A stretch of DNA of 64,000 nt, from assembly GCA_012031035.1 (NCBI GenBank), contig JAAUUT010000007.1, positions 1 through 64,000 of the forward strand, read 5' to 3'. Each line of letters begins with the position of its first letter. Position 1 is the first letter of the stretch. Made by a program: the position numbers and the translations under genes. The notes under the pieces were generated by a model. That model had not been told where the DNA came from and made no database searches. It worked only from the letters and a program-made list of their open reading frames with translations. Origin of the DNA: Candidatus Altimarinota bacterium. GTDB taxonomy: Bacteria > Cyanobacteriota > Cyanobacteriia > Cyanobacteriales > Microcystaceae. Positions 1-8,398 of the stretch are shown in pieces.

Positions 1-164
1 TTGGGGGTGAGGGCTGTTTACAAATTAAATAGGATTGCTATATGCACTGTAAACAAGTCGATAAGCGCGTAAGCCCTAATTAATTATAATTATCAATCTC
101 CCCATTTTCCACAAAGATAGTTGATATTTTCATAACCTTTTAATATCATTTTGCGGACAAACAT

Positions 165-656
165 TTAAATAATTTCAAACTCTAAATTTTTATTTTTTAA
201 AAAATCATGAGTGAAATGGTCAACGATATTAGTATCGCTCAATTCTAAATTATAAAAATCGACAACATCATGCTCGAAATAAGGCCCAGCGTGCCAAGTT
301 CCTACTTCTAATTTAATAAAACAATTGCCAGGAATCCGAAACGCGCTCATGTTCTCGATCTTGGGTTCTTTTGCTGCTGAAGGCGGCGCAACCGCAATTA
401 ACCAATCTTTTCCCTCTAAAGATCCCAAACATTGAGTACATCGATTGTGACGAGTAATTCTGTGAAATTTACGACCTCGTTTGTGCAAGCGCATAATATA
501 AAAACGAGGAATTCCATTTTGTAGGTTTAGTTGAGCGTCAGTTTCATCATAGGTTTTGCCATCTTGTGAAGGATTAATTAACTGTCCGTAGGGTTTAAAC
601 CCTTCAGAAGTAATCCATTCGGCACGCAGTTGCTTGAGGAGAACTGGTTGACTCAT
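165..656 (-). CDS. Ureidoglycolate lyase (AllA) family protein
   Basis: The 163-residue product matches the ureidoglycolate lyase family, a small cupin-like fold that in allantoin degradation splits ureidoglycolate into glyoxylate and urea. Visible marks are the N-terminal FKPYGQLI (about 20-27) and the metal-site-like GTWHAGPYF at 119-127. Length agrees with the family (about 160-170). No other ureide-pathway gene is nearby, so the physiological substrate is inferred only. The start ATG has no clear Shine-Dalgarno sequence. The gene is divergent from the glutamine amidotransferase starting at 723, with 66 bp between them, so a shared promoter region is likely. Many cyanobacteria carry this family as an orphan, and it may act on another alpha-hydroxy amide. 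Confidence 0.75.
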   Translation of the reverse strand: MSQPVLLKQLRAEWITSEGFKPYGQLINPSQDGKTYDETDAQLNLQNGIPRFYIMRLHKRGRKFHRITRHNRCTQCLGSLEGKDWLIAVAPPSAAKEPKIENMSAFRIPGNCFIKLEVGTWHAGPYFEHDVVDFYNLELSDTNIVDHFTHDFLKNKNLEFEII

Positions 657-722
657 GATAGAAATGTAAAAGCAAGGTTTTCAAGGCAATTTCAGTTTAC
701 ATCTTAACTGCCAAGATGCTAT

Positions 723-1495
723 ATGTGCCAATTACTAGGAATGAACTGTAACGTTCCGACGGACATTTGCTTTTCCTTTGAGGGTTTCGCAACGCGAGGC
801 GGAAAACCGACGACCATCGCGACGGTTGGGGGATTGCTTTTTTTGAAGGAAAAGGATGTCGAATGCTTGTCGATTCTAAACCTTCGATCTCGTCTCCGGT
901 AGCTGAGTTAGTACGCAGCTATCCCATCCATTCGACTCACGTTATTGCTCACATCCGCAAAGCAACTCAAGGTAAAGTCGTGCTGGAAAATTGCCATCCT
1001 TTTCGACGAGAATTGTGGGGACGCTATTGGATATTTGCTCACAACGGAGATTTGCAGAATTTTGTTCCCGAAAGTATGGAGTTTTATCATCCTGTAGGCG
1101 ACACGGATAGCGAGAAGGCTTTTTGTTCGATTCTCGAAACCTTGCGACAAAGTTTCCCTAAAGGAAGACCTTCTGTAGAGACACTTTACCCCGTATTAAA
1201 AGAAATTACTCAATTATTAGCTCAAAAAGGTGTATTTAACTATCTGCTCTCAGATGGAGACTACTTTTTTGCTCATTGTTCTACCAATCTAAGCTACATT
1301 GTACGTCAAGCGCCCTTTGCAGCGGCCCATCTCATCGACCAAGATTTAACCGTAGATTTTCGAGAATTAACCACGTCGAGCGATCGCGTTGCTATTATTG
1401 CTACTACTCCTCTAACAGATAATGAAACCTGGACTCCCATCCAATCGGGTGAATTATTAGCGTTTCAAGACGGTTTGCCAGTTTATTTTAAATAG
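723..1495 (+). CDS. Class II glutamine amidotransferase (YafJ/EgtC type), frameshifted
   Basis: The gene reads as one protein of about 257 residues if one base is added in the A-run at 803-806. The first frame begins MCQLLGMNCNVPTD, placing the N-terminal nucleophile Cys2 of Ntn-type class II amidotransferases. After the shift the second frame gives DHRDGWGIAFFEG, then VIAHIRKAT, HPFRRELWGR and FAHNGDL, all standard motifs of the family. These enzymes release ammonia from glutamine and transfer it to a partner that is unknown here. An ORF called from 863 would lack the catalytic cysteine and is not the true start. The break is either a sequencing error in a homopolymer or a recent inactivation; the rest of the frame is intact, which favours error. 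Confidence 0.85.
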
Positions 1496-1619
1496 TCAGA
1501 CAAAATGCAAGTTAACCATCCATCACAATCCTCAATCGAGAAGGGATGGAAGATGCGGCTTGTGAGTGCCACCAAATTGTTAAAGAAGCGTTAGCTCGAT
1601 ATTTTTCTTGTTAAGCTAA

Positions 1620-1646
1620 AATCCCCGCCATAAATCGACGGGGATT
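1620..1646. terminator. Hairpin terminator between convergent genes
   Basis: AATCCCCG and CGGGGATT form a perfect 8-bp stem around an 11-nt loop. It lies between the convergent genes ending at 1495 and 1707, with A/T-rich flanks on both sides, so it could stop transcription in both directions. Confidence 0.65.
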
Positions 1647-1706
1647 CTTAAAAGAGGCTAGATAAAGATATTTTGAGCTAGTAGTCTAATAGCTTCACTT
1701 TTTGCT

Positions 1707-2666
1707 TTAAACAAGCTTGAGATTGGGATATTCGGCTAAAATATCGTCGGCGCTCAATACGTCGCCTTCTGCTTGGGGAGTCCAAAGAACTTCAACGGCA
1801 AGCAAGCGATCGCTACTAATTCCGCCAATCTGTTGTAATGCCCGACGCAAATCCTCAGAATCGTTGATTTTTGGAAGTTCGAGTTTGCCTTCAACGCCAA
1901 CTACAATAGTAGCAACGATATATTCTCCAGAACTCTGCGTTTGTTGGGCAAGTTCTCCTTTTCCTTCCAGCAAAGCGGTAGGTGAAGCTTGTCTGAGTTG
2001 GTTATTAACGTTCGAGAGCGTTTCTGAAGTAAACTTGCGTCGTTCTCCCAAAGATAGCTGATTAAACTTCGCTTCTGCTGACTCTAAAGCAGCTTGATAG
2101 GATTCTGTGACCCCATAGACCCAATATTCGGGATGACGTAATAAAGCAAGACTAGCTTCTTGAAGGAGCAGCGCGCGACCTTGAGGAGAATTTGTATCTG
2201 CTTGGAGTGCGATTTCATTTAACTCGTTTTGCAGACCGCGAGCATTGGCGAATAAGCCTACTTGTACTTTATCGACGGAAACGGTCGAACTGCCGTAGCC
2301 AAGAGAACTACCATTTTCATCCCCCCCAACTCGGCGAAGGGTTCCAACTAAGAAATTGGCGATCGCGATAAAAATCAGGATAGTAAACAGTCCTCCAAAA
2401 CCGCCACCAAATCCGAAGAAAGGCAGTAAAAACGGAAATCCAATACCGCCACCGCCATATCCGTAACCAGGCGAACGATAGCCATAACCGCCGCCAGGAG
2501 AAGTGTAAGTACGGCTGGGAGCGCGGAACGATCCGCCGCCAATTCTACCGCCACTACGAGCAGCTAGGGCACTACTGGCATTACCAAACACTAAGGTGGC
2601 AATTAATCCAAAAACTACTAAGGATTTTAAAAGAGATTTTATTGTGGGAAATCGTTGTTTAGACAT
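1707..2666 (-). CDS. DUF1517 family exported membrane protein
   Basis: A 319-residue protein with a hydrophobic signal sequence ending at a plausible ALA-AR cleavage site near residue 36. A glycine, tyrosine and arginine-rich low-complexity stretch follows (about 37-80), then one long hydrophobic segment (about 82-112) and a soluble C-terminal domain. This architecture is the DUF1517 family, found in cyanobacteria and chloroplasts. Its biochemical role is unknown; the Gly/Tyr-rich part suggests a flexible linker or assembly region next to the membrane. The gene stands alone, facing the terminator at 1620-1646. The ATG at the 5' end is the only start that keeps the signal peptide. Confidence 0.7.
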   Translation of the reverse strand: MSKQRFPTIKSLLKSLVVFGLIATLVFGNASSALAARSGGRIGGGSFRAPSRTYTSPGGGYGYRSPGYGYGGGGIGFPFLLPFFGFGGGFGGLFTILIFIAIANFLVGTLRRVGGDENGSSLGYGSSTVSVDKVQVGLFANARGLQNELNEIALQADTNSPQGRALLLQEASLALLRHPEYWVYGVTESYQAALESAEAKFNQLSLGERRKFTSETLSNVNNQLRQASPTALLEGKGELAQQTQSSGEYIVATIVVGVEGKLELPKINDSEDLRRALQQIGGISSDRLLAVEVLWTPQAEGDVLSADDILAEYPNLKLV

Positions 2667-2917
2667 GGGTAAAATTCAATTTACTTATGCTCAGTTCACA
2701 CTTTAGCGGTTCTGAGAAACCCCAGTCTTGTTTCGCTAAAGATTTTTAAGAATGTAGAGGTTCGCTCTAGCAGCAATCTGCATGACTCTTTATATTTTTT
2801 AATGTATCTCATTTAACCGAATCGAGTCAGTCTATCGCGGTGGGGAAATCTTTACTCCACAAGTACGGTTAATTTTTAATTAATGGGAAAAGGAAATTCT
2901 TTAAACTCGATCCAGCA

Positions 2918-3142
2918 CTAACCGCCACCGACAATGGTTACAATTTCTAAGCGATCGCCTGCTTGCAGTTGTGTCTGTTGCCAATTCTGTCGAGGCAAAA
3001 TTTCACCATTATATTCAACTGCTACCAAACGCGGATTCAACCCTAGCTGTTCTAACATCTGGGGTAATTGCGTTTGAGGTTCGCATTGATAAGGTTTTCC
3101 GTTTACTTGTAATGTAATAGTCAAGGTTAGTTCAAAGTTCAA
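2918..3142 (-). CDS. thiS: Sulfur carrier protein ThiS
   Basis: A 74-residue ubiquitin-like protein ending in IVGGG, so it has the C-terminal Gly-Gly tail that ThiF-type enzymes adenylate and convert to a thiocarboxylate. ThiS then donates sulfur for the thiazole ring of thiamine. It also has the internal LQVNGKPY and LVAVEYNGEILPR stretches typical of the family. It lies 5 bp after thiE in the same direction, which supports a thiamine operon. It is slightly longer than the usual 65-70 residues because of an N-terminal MNFELT extension; a later start cannot be excluded. Confidence 0.9.
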   Translation of the reverse strand: MNFELTLTITLQVNGKPYQCEPQTQLPQMLEQLGLNPRLVAVEYNGEILPRQNWQQTQLQAGDRLEIVTIVGGG

Positions 3143-3147
3143 AAAAA

Positions 3148-4197
3148 TTACTGAATTCCTAAAGTGCGATCGCCGAGCTTTGATAAAAGATCTTTTACAG
3201 CAGAAGTTGGATTTTCTGCTTGCATAATAGCGCGGACGATGGCGACTCGTTCTGCTCCTGCGGCGAGAACTTCGCTTACATTAGAGGTATCGATACCGCC
3301 GATCGCAAACCAGGGAACTGATGAATGTTGAACTGCATGGCGAATATACTCAAATCCCGCAGCAGCTTTTCCTGGTTTGGTCGGTGTTTCGTAAACGGGG
3401 CCTACACCAATATAATCTGCACCTTGGGCGATCGCGCTTTCCATTTCTTGCGGATTCGTCGTCGATTTTCCGATAATGCGTCCTGGGCCAAGAATTTGTC
3501 TTGCGATCTCGATGGGGAGATCTTGCTGTCCTAAATGAACTCCATCGGCATCGACGGCTACTGCAAGATCGACGCGATCGTTAATAATAAATAAGGCATC
3601 GCGATCGCGACACAATTGTCGCAATTTCTGAGCATTTGCCAACCTCGTTATATCATCAGTATTTTTATCTCGATACTGAACTAGGGTTAATCCTCCTTTT
3701 AAAGCAGCTTCTACCACCGAGAAAAGTTGTTCGCAAGGAGAAGTCACCAAATAAAGCCTAGCGTCGTGTAGTTTTTGGCGGCGGCGATAAGTTAAAAGGT
3801 TGCTTTCCAAAATATAAACCCGATAGCGTATTTGTTTGAAGGCTTCGCCCATCTCAGATTTATATAACTTGCTATACTCTTCAAGTACCCTTAAAGCTTC
3901 TTGAATACGACAGATATTGGCTTGAAGAACTTGTGTAATGCTGCTGCGCGTTTCTTCTTGGGGATGGGATAACTCGGTTCCAACATCTTCTTGAGTATCC
4001 CGCGCCAAACGCAACTCCGAACTGTGCCAAGTAGCGATTTCCTGTCGCATTTGCTTGCATTCTTGAGCCATCTGGCTGTCATTTAAGCCAAAGCGACACC
4101 ATTCTTCTATAACTCGCAGTCCTTCTCTGGCGCGATCTAAATTTGCATCTAATATCCGTTCTATAGCCAACTGTTGTCCCTTGTAGCGTTCTATCAT
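3148..4197 (-). CDS. thiE: Thiamine-phosphate synthase with cyanobacterial N-terminal domain
   Basis: The 349-residue protein has two parts. Residues of about 145-349 form the ThiE TIM barrel, with VQYRDK, INDRVDLAVAV, DGVHLGQQDLP, GKSTTN and GVGPVYETPTKPG, which bind the pyrimidine and thiazole substrates and pyrophosphate. It joins HMP-PP and thiazole phosphate into thiamine phosphate. Residues of about 1-135 are an all-helical extension found in cyanobacterial ThiE; its function is unknown to me. The gene lies 5 bp after the upstream glycosylase-like gene and 5 bp before thiS, forming a tight leftward operon. No TPP riboswitch was recognised upstream of the operon. Confidence 0.93.
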   Translation of the reverse strand: MIERYKGQQLAIERILDANLDRAREGLRVIEEWCRFGLNDSQMAQECKQMRQEIATWHSSELRLARDTQEDVGTELSHPQEETRSSITQVLQANICRIQEALRVLEEYSKLYKSEMGEAFKQIRYRVYILESNLLTYRRRQKLHDARLYLVTSPCEQLFSVVEAALKGGLTLVQYRDKNTDDITRLANAQKLRQLCRDRDALFIINDRVDLAVAVDADGVHLGQQDLPIEIARQILGPGRIIGKSTTNPQEMESAIAQGADYIGVGPVYETPTKPGKAAAGFEYIRHAVQHSSVPWFAIGGIDTSNVSEVLAAGAERVAIVRAIMQAENPTSAVKDLLSKLGDRTLGIQ

Positions 4198-4202
4198 TAT
4201 CT

Positions 4203-4880
4203 TTAAAAATCAAATTCGTTCAAGCGATCTTGAAGTAATTGGGGAAATTTTTCGTACCAAGTTTGATTGAGAGGAGAGGGATGAGGCAGGGGTAACAAAG
4301 TTATTGAGCGTTGGTACTGCATTCCTTGTTCGTCTGAGGCGGTTAATGTAACTTGTAGTTTAGAAGTAAAGCGATCGTCTCTTTGAAAAAATTTATTAAT
4401 CTCGCCTTTTACGCCATAGGGTGCATACCATTTAAATGCTTCGGTTCCCAGCGTAATAATGCGATCGCCTTGCCAGTGGATAGTTAGCAAGCGTTCTAGG
4501 AAAGGACGAAATCTTTCTTTAACTTTTGTTTCATAAGCTTTGTTGCCAGGTGGCTTATAAGGAACTGTATTAGTTAGTAGAACGCGATCGCAAATTGAAT
4601 CTAATTCTTTTCTTCCCTTGGGTTTTTGGTTGTGCATCGCCCAGTAAAACCCTTCTCGTACCATCGTTCCTGCCGCACCAATCAACGGTTGTCCGGCTTT
4701 AACTTCATCTTTGCCCAAATCCCGACCAAAAAAGCACAGTTTACTTTTTAGATTGCCAGCATAGAGGACGGGTTGAGTAGGTTCTTTCCCAAGTGCTTTG
4801 TAAACCTCTAGATCGATGGGAAATGGTTCTCGTTCTGCTTCTTGTTTTACTTGTTTGATTAAAGTCTCTATATCTGACAT
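4203..4880 (-). CDS. Uracil-DNA glycosylase superfamily protein
   Basis: A 225-residue protein of the uracil-DNA glycosylase fold. The first motif is FFGRDLGKDEVKAGQPLIGAAGTM (about residues 50-73), equivalent to the water-activating loop of family 4 enzymes. The second is the LPHPSPLN loop near the C-terminus that enters the DNA groove. The cysteine set expected for the iron-sulfur cluster of family 4 is not evident, so it belongs to another subgroup and its base specificity is unknown. It is the first gene of the operon with thiE and thiS (5-bp gap). A link between base repair and thiamine synthesis is not obvious; co-transcription may be incidental. Confidence 0.75.
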   Translation of the reverse strand: MSDIETLIKQVKQEAEREPFPIDLEVYKALGKEPTQPVLYAGNLKSKLCFFGRDLGKDEVKAGQPLIGAAGTMVREGFYWAMHNQKPKGRKELDSICDRVLLTNTVPYKPPGNKAYETKVKERFRPFLERLLTIHWQGDRIITLGTEAFKWYAPYGVKGEINKFFQRDDRFTSKLQVTLTASDEQGMQYQRSITLLPLPHPSPLNQTWYEKFPQLLQDRLNEFDF

Positions 4881-5205
4881 CGGAATGCAATCTAGCCTTA
4901 ACTACTAAGCTCGTTAAATATAACTCGCACTTAAGCCTTTTTCAACATACCATTGTTAGAAAAAATTCATCGTATTTTGTAGGATAGTTTGACTGACTCC
5001 CAGAGATCGAGGAGGGATAGGAAATTAAGATAGTGTAATGAAGGTGCTAGTGTTAGTTTTGCGCGATCGCAGGGAACAATAATTAGTGTAGATAAAGTCT
5101 CTGGTCTGTTGTCTTGAATAACCTCTAAACTATATGACATGACAGACGACTAAGGACTGACTCATCAAGATAATCCATTGCCTTTTTGCTCAAGGAGAAT
5201 TAATC
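4881..5205. other. Divergent intergenic region, no gene seen
   Basis: This 325-bp gap separates the UDG-thiE-thiS operon from the response regulator and should hold promoters for both. It contains a HIP1 octamer near 5060. A strong AAGGAG ribosome site precedes the GTG at 5206. I see no convincing ORF, riboswitch or paired -35/-10. Confidence 0.4.
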
Positions 5206-5769
5206 GTGTCCACTCATAAGGTTCTCGTGATTGATGATAGTAAAGTCATCAGAATGCGCGTTAAAGATATGCTGCCTCCTAACACATTTGATGTTATCGA
5301 AGCTAAAGATGGTTTAGAAGGCTACAATCTCATTCGCTCCGAAAACCCTAACTTGATTATGTTAGATTTTCTCCTGCCTAAAATGAGCGGCTGGGAAGTC
5401 TATCAAGAACTTCAGAAAGAGTATCAACTCAAGTCCATTCCCCTGGTTTTGATGTCGGGTCGCAAAGAAGAGGTAATGGAGAAAATCCCAGAACCTTTTG
5501 AGTATTTTTCTTTTGTTGAAAAACCTTTCGATCAAAAACAGTTAGTAGATGCTATCAGAGACGCAATGGTCAAGGCGAAGAAGCATCCTAGACCCACCGA
5601 GCTTATGGCTGCTGCCAATAATGCTAGCACCACAATTCCTGGCTCGTCTGATTTGGCTGCGGAGGTTCAGGCTCTTAATGCTAAAGTTGCTCAAATGCAA
5701 AATGAAATCGATGGGTTAAAGAAGCAACTATCTCAGCTTATTGTCTTTATTAAACAAAAAATGAGATAA
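5206..5769 (+). CDS. Single-domain response regulator with C-terminal coiled coil
   Basis: The 187-residue protein starts with a CheY-like receiver: acidic pocket D10-D11, phospho-acceptor D54 in LIMLDFLLPKM, and conserved K106 in VEKPFD. After about residue 125 a short linker leads into a heptad-like segment (about 148-187, with AEVQALNAKVAQMQNEIDG) likely to form a coiled coil for dimer or partner binding. There is no DNA-binding or enzyme domain, so output is presumably through protein contact. It starts with GTG, supported by AAGGAG 8 nt upstream. No histidine kinase is adjacent. In cyanobacteria such proteins often act in motility or taxis clusters, but nothing here shows that. Confidence 0.85.
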   Translation: MSTHKVLVIDDSKVIRMRVKDMLPPNTFDVIEAKDGLEGYNLIRSENPNLIMLDFLLPKMSGWEVYQELQKEYQLKSIPLVLMSGRKEEVMEKIPEPFEYFSFVEKPFDQKQLVDAIRDAMVKAKKHPRPTELMAAANNASTTIPGSSDLAAEVQALNAKVAQMQNEIDGLKKQLSQLIVFIKQKMR

Positions 5770-5826
5770 ATCATTAATCTAATTCAAATATCAAGTTCGG
5801 TTAAACAACCATAATTTAAGATGATT

Positions 5827-5868
5827 AGGGGCGAAGCTCTCCTAAAGAGAATATATTCGTTCGCCTCT
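5827..5868. terminator. Hairpin terminator between convergent genes
   Basis: AGGGGCGAA at 5827 pairs with TTCGCCTCT at 5860 (nine pairs, one G-U), enclosing a smaller CTCT/AGAG hairpin. It lies between the convergent response regulator and O-antigen-ligase-like gene and is followed by a T-rich run near 5875. Confidence 0.5.
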
Positions 5869-5899
5869 GTTAGATTTTTCTCTTGCCAGATAAATATCA

Positions 5900-7363
5900 T
5901 TATTCTGTAGAGGCATTTTCTAAACTGTCTCTACTTAATGAGCTATTAACTATGCCTGCGATCGCCGATAGCAACAACCAACTTAAGGTATTCACTCGCA
6001 GATCGAAAACAGTTACATCAAACACATTAAATAAAACACAACTTCCAAAAGCCACTAAATAAGTAAAAAGAATTAAGCGTTCTTTATATTTTTTTTCTTG
6101 ACTTTTTGACCAAATCTCGATTCGGATTACTGCTAAAAATAGCGTCCAACCCACTAACCCACACAATAACAACATTCCTGGAATCCCGATTTCAGCTAAC
6201 AACATCAAAAAGAAGTTGTGAGGATGTCCCAGCCATAAATCCCATTTAGCTTTGTACAGAGGGGTAAAATTTCGCAATCCCCAACCCGTCCAAGGACGTT
6301 GCACCATCATGTCCCAAGCAAATTGCCATTGAGTCGTTCGTAGGGTCGCCAGAGGGCGATCTGGGTACATTTCATCGGACAGACGCGCCCAAAAAAAGGC
6401 GGGAACGATCTGACGCAACCACTCGCGTCCGGGAGATGGCCCCCATGAGGCAAACAAAACAGTGCTTGCAGCCGTAACAACACCTAAAACAATCCAGCGC
6501 CAACCCACATAAAAAGCGAAAACGAGGCAAGCTAAAAAAGCTAGTCCCCACGCATTGCGAGAATTGGTTAAAATCAGCCCAATTCCATCGCTAATAAGCA
6601 CTAAACTTAAAAAGCCTAAAATCCAGATTTTGTTAGGGGAGAGGAGGAAAGATCGATGAAAGTTTTCCCTATTTTCCTCGATGCTCCTGCCGCTTCGCCT
6701 TGCGTTTCGCGGAGCGTGCGCGTCGGTTCCCCATTCCTCCTTCCCCCTACGTTGCTTTTCCCCAGATTCTGCGATTTTTATAAAAGATTTATTTTGCTTT
6801 AAATCCTGTTGCCAATCCTGATAAGTCTCGATCCACAACCCTAGTGCCAAGATAAAAACGATCGCCAGATAGGCAGCTAAGATATTAGCGTACATGAAGA
6901 TTGAAGACATTCTTCCTTCTGGTTCGCCTTGGGCAACTAAGCGCCATCCCAACACTGGCTCGATAATTGGAGGACTATTCCAATGCCCGAATAGCTGCCC
7001 CAAACCTAAAATGACAATAGGTAAGGAGGGAAGCACCAGCCACCAAGCTAGCTGACGCAGTTGTGAGGGTTTTTGGATGAGGATAGTAAGGGCAGTAGTT
7101 AAGGCGATGAAAGGAAGGAAATTCGCCAAACCAAGAAAGGCTTCCTGGGGTTTAGAGGCAAAGCAAGACGAAACAATCAGCCACAAACCAAACAGTAAAA
7201 ATCCTTGATTAAAAGGCATTGAAATAATGCGACGATAATCCTGCTTCCAAAGTACGACTAGAGTAACGATTAGCCCAACTCCCCCGATTGCTGGAAAGAA
7301 TGGCAAAATAAATGCGCTCAATTGCGCACATTTCCAAATCCATTGGGATTGGTTATTAGTCAT
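5900..7363 (-). CDS. O-antigen ligase family membrane protein (WzyC)
   Basis: A polytopic inner-membrane protein of about 487 residues, with roughly ten hydrophobic segments and the periplasmic motif HPHNFFLMLLAEIGIPG that marks the Wzy_C/O-antigen ligase family. These proteins join or polymerise lipid-linked glycans; related cyanobacterial proteins include IctB-like forms, and the substrate cannot be set here. The ATG at 7363 (MTNNQSQW) is preferred, since the longer upstream reading runs through repeat-like non-coding sequence. The loop encoded by about 6640-6780 is odd: a charged, low-complexity stretch (RRGKEEWG, HAPRNARRSGRS) that looks like an inserted GC-rich dispersed repeat kept in frame. 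No glycan genes adjoin it. Confidence 0.75.
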   Translation of the reverse strand: MTNNQSQWIWKCAQLSAFILPFFPAIGGVGLIVTLVVLWKQDYRRIISMPFNQGFLLFGLWLIVSSCFASKPQEAFLGLANFLPFIALTTALTILIQKPSQLRQLAWWLVLPSLPIVILGLGQLFGHWNSPPIIEPVLGWRLVAQGEPEGRMSSIFMYANILAAYLAIVFILALGLWIETYQDWQQDLKQNKSFIKIAESGEKQRRGKEEWGTDAHAPRNARRSGRSIEENRENFHRSFLLSPNKIWILGFLSLVLISDGIGLILTNSRNAWGLAFLACLVFAFYVGWRWIVLGVVTAASTVLFASWGPSPGREWLRQIVPAFFWARLSDEMYPDRPLATLRTTQWQFAWDMMVQRPWTGWGLRNFTPLYKAKWDLWLGHPHNFFLMLLAEIGIPGMLLLCGLVGWTLFLAVIRIEIWSKSQEKKYKERLILFTYLVAFGSCVLFNVFDVTVFDLRVNTLSWLLLSAIAGIVNSSLSRDSLENASTE

Positions 7364-7406
7364 TGGGAATGGGTAACACAAGCCTTGTGCCTTACTGATG
7401 ACTGAG

Positions 7407-7427
7407 AGGGCGCACGCCATGCGCCCT
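7407..7427. repeat. GGGCGCA palindromic hairpin repeat
   Basis: AGGGCGCA and TGCGCCCT form a perfect 8-bp stem with a 5-nt loop, between the YaaW-family gene and the O-antigen-ligase-like gene on the same strand. Without a T-run on the minus-strand side it looks more like a dispersed repeat than a terminator. Confidence 0.5.
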
Positions 7428-7472
7428 TACGACTTGGACGCACATGCTTGCTGTTAGTCACTGGTCACTGAT

Positions 7473-8333
7473 TTAAGCTGGTTCCCAGCATTCAGTGCGA
7501 GTCAGGCGAATTTGAGCGAGGGCAAAAATCACCGGAATAATTCGACCGTAGTTAGTCGCGATCGCTTTCCAACCAAGATCTGCTAAAAACCATCCCCAAA
7601 GAACTGGGCCGACAAAAGCAAATACGGTGCGAACCGCTCCATAACGGGCGGCATTCGCTGCCATTCCTTGCTTAGCGGTTTGTAGCACTATCTGGCTTTG
7701 AATTTCGGCGGCTGCGGCTGCACCTCCCCGCACGAGAGTCGATGTTGCTGCTTGATAGGTGGCAAAGTGAATGGCAAATTGCTCTGCGATTTGTTTGAGT
7801 ATTAAAGGTTTGATAAAAGAATTGATGGCGATCGCGCTGCTTCCTTTTAAGATTATATCGACGGAATCTTGTTTTAATTGAACCAGTAGCGGTTCTGAAG
7901 GATTAGATTGGGCGATCGCTCTCTGTATTCGAGCGATAACAGATTTTTTCTCTGCGGCGGGTAAACGTTTCCAAGCTTTGCCGATCAATTTCAGAAAAAT
8001 TTCCGCTTCTATGTCAGTCGTTGCCATTTGCTTGGAGTAGGGAATCTTTAAGTAATGGCAAACGCGAATTAAAATTTGACGATAGCTGACTTCGCGAGTT
8101 TTTCCTCGCAAAACTGTCATGCCATCGGCCGCTAAATAGCGAAATCGTTTTTCTAGCGAGTCTATCCACGTATTCCAATCTTGGCTTTCTACTGCGATCG
8201 GATCGGGGGTTTGCAGGTAATCGAGGGGATTAAATTTGCGACAAAATAGAATCTGAGTTAATTGTCGTAATTCCTCTTCTGTTGCTAATTCTAATGCGGA
8301 TCTAAGTTCGTCCAAGGTGAAACCCTCCACCAC
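7473..8333 (-). CDS. YaaW-family protein (DUF3944-type N-terminus)
   Basis: The 286-residue protein begins with a short helical domain (LDELRSALELATEEELRQL, about 6-24) typical of YaaW-like proteins. A helical middle part follows, then a C-terminal part with Ala/Gly-rich helices and one or two hydrophobic segments (about 225-275, ending near FALAQIRL). E. coli YaaW has no defined biochemical role. The protein may be membrane-associated through its C-terminus. It is divergent from the flavin oxidoreductase at 8399 with 65 bp between them. I assign the family by overall pattern and do not claim a function. Confidence 0.6.
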   Translation of the reverse strand: MVEGFTLDELRSALELATEEELRQLTQILFCRKFNPLDYLQTPDPIAVESQDWNTWIDSLEKRFRYLAADGMTVLRGKTREVSYRQILIRVCHYLKIPYSKQMATTDIEAEIFLKLIGKAWKRLPAAEKKSVIARIQRAIAQSNPSEPLLVQLKQDSVDIILKGSSAIAINSFIKPLILKQIAEQFAIHFATYQAATSTLVRGGAAAAAEIQSQIVLQTAKQGMAANAARYGAVRTVFAFVGPVLWGWFLADLGWKAIATNYGRIIPVIFALAQIRLTRTECWEPA

Positions 8334-8398
8334 TCATGACTTGAGTTGGCTACGTCAACCATTCTAATATTAGCCGTTATCCTTGAATATTAAAATCA

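Noticed and set aside
1534-1614. Short open stretch after the amidotransferase (REGMEDAACECHQIVKEAL)
   Set aside because: It reads like a protein end, but there is no proper start and no domain; only about 22 codons follow an ATG.
4881-5205. TPP riboswitch upstream of the thiE-thiS operon
   Set aside because: No recognisable THI-box elements (CUGAGA and ACYUGA with flanking stems) were found on the minus strand.
5900-7363. Bicarbonate transporter IctB
   Set aside because: It shares the O-antigen-ligase-like fold, but the N-terminal sequence does not fit IctB as I know it, so only the family name is given.
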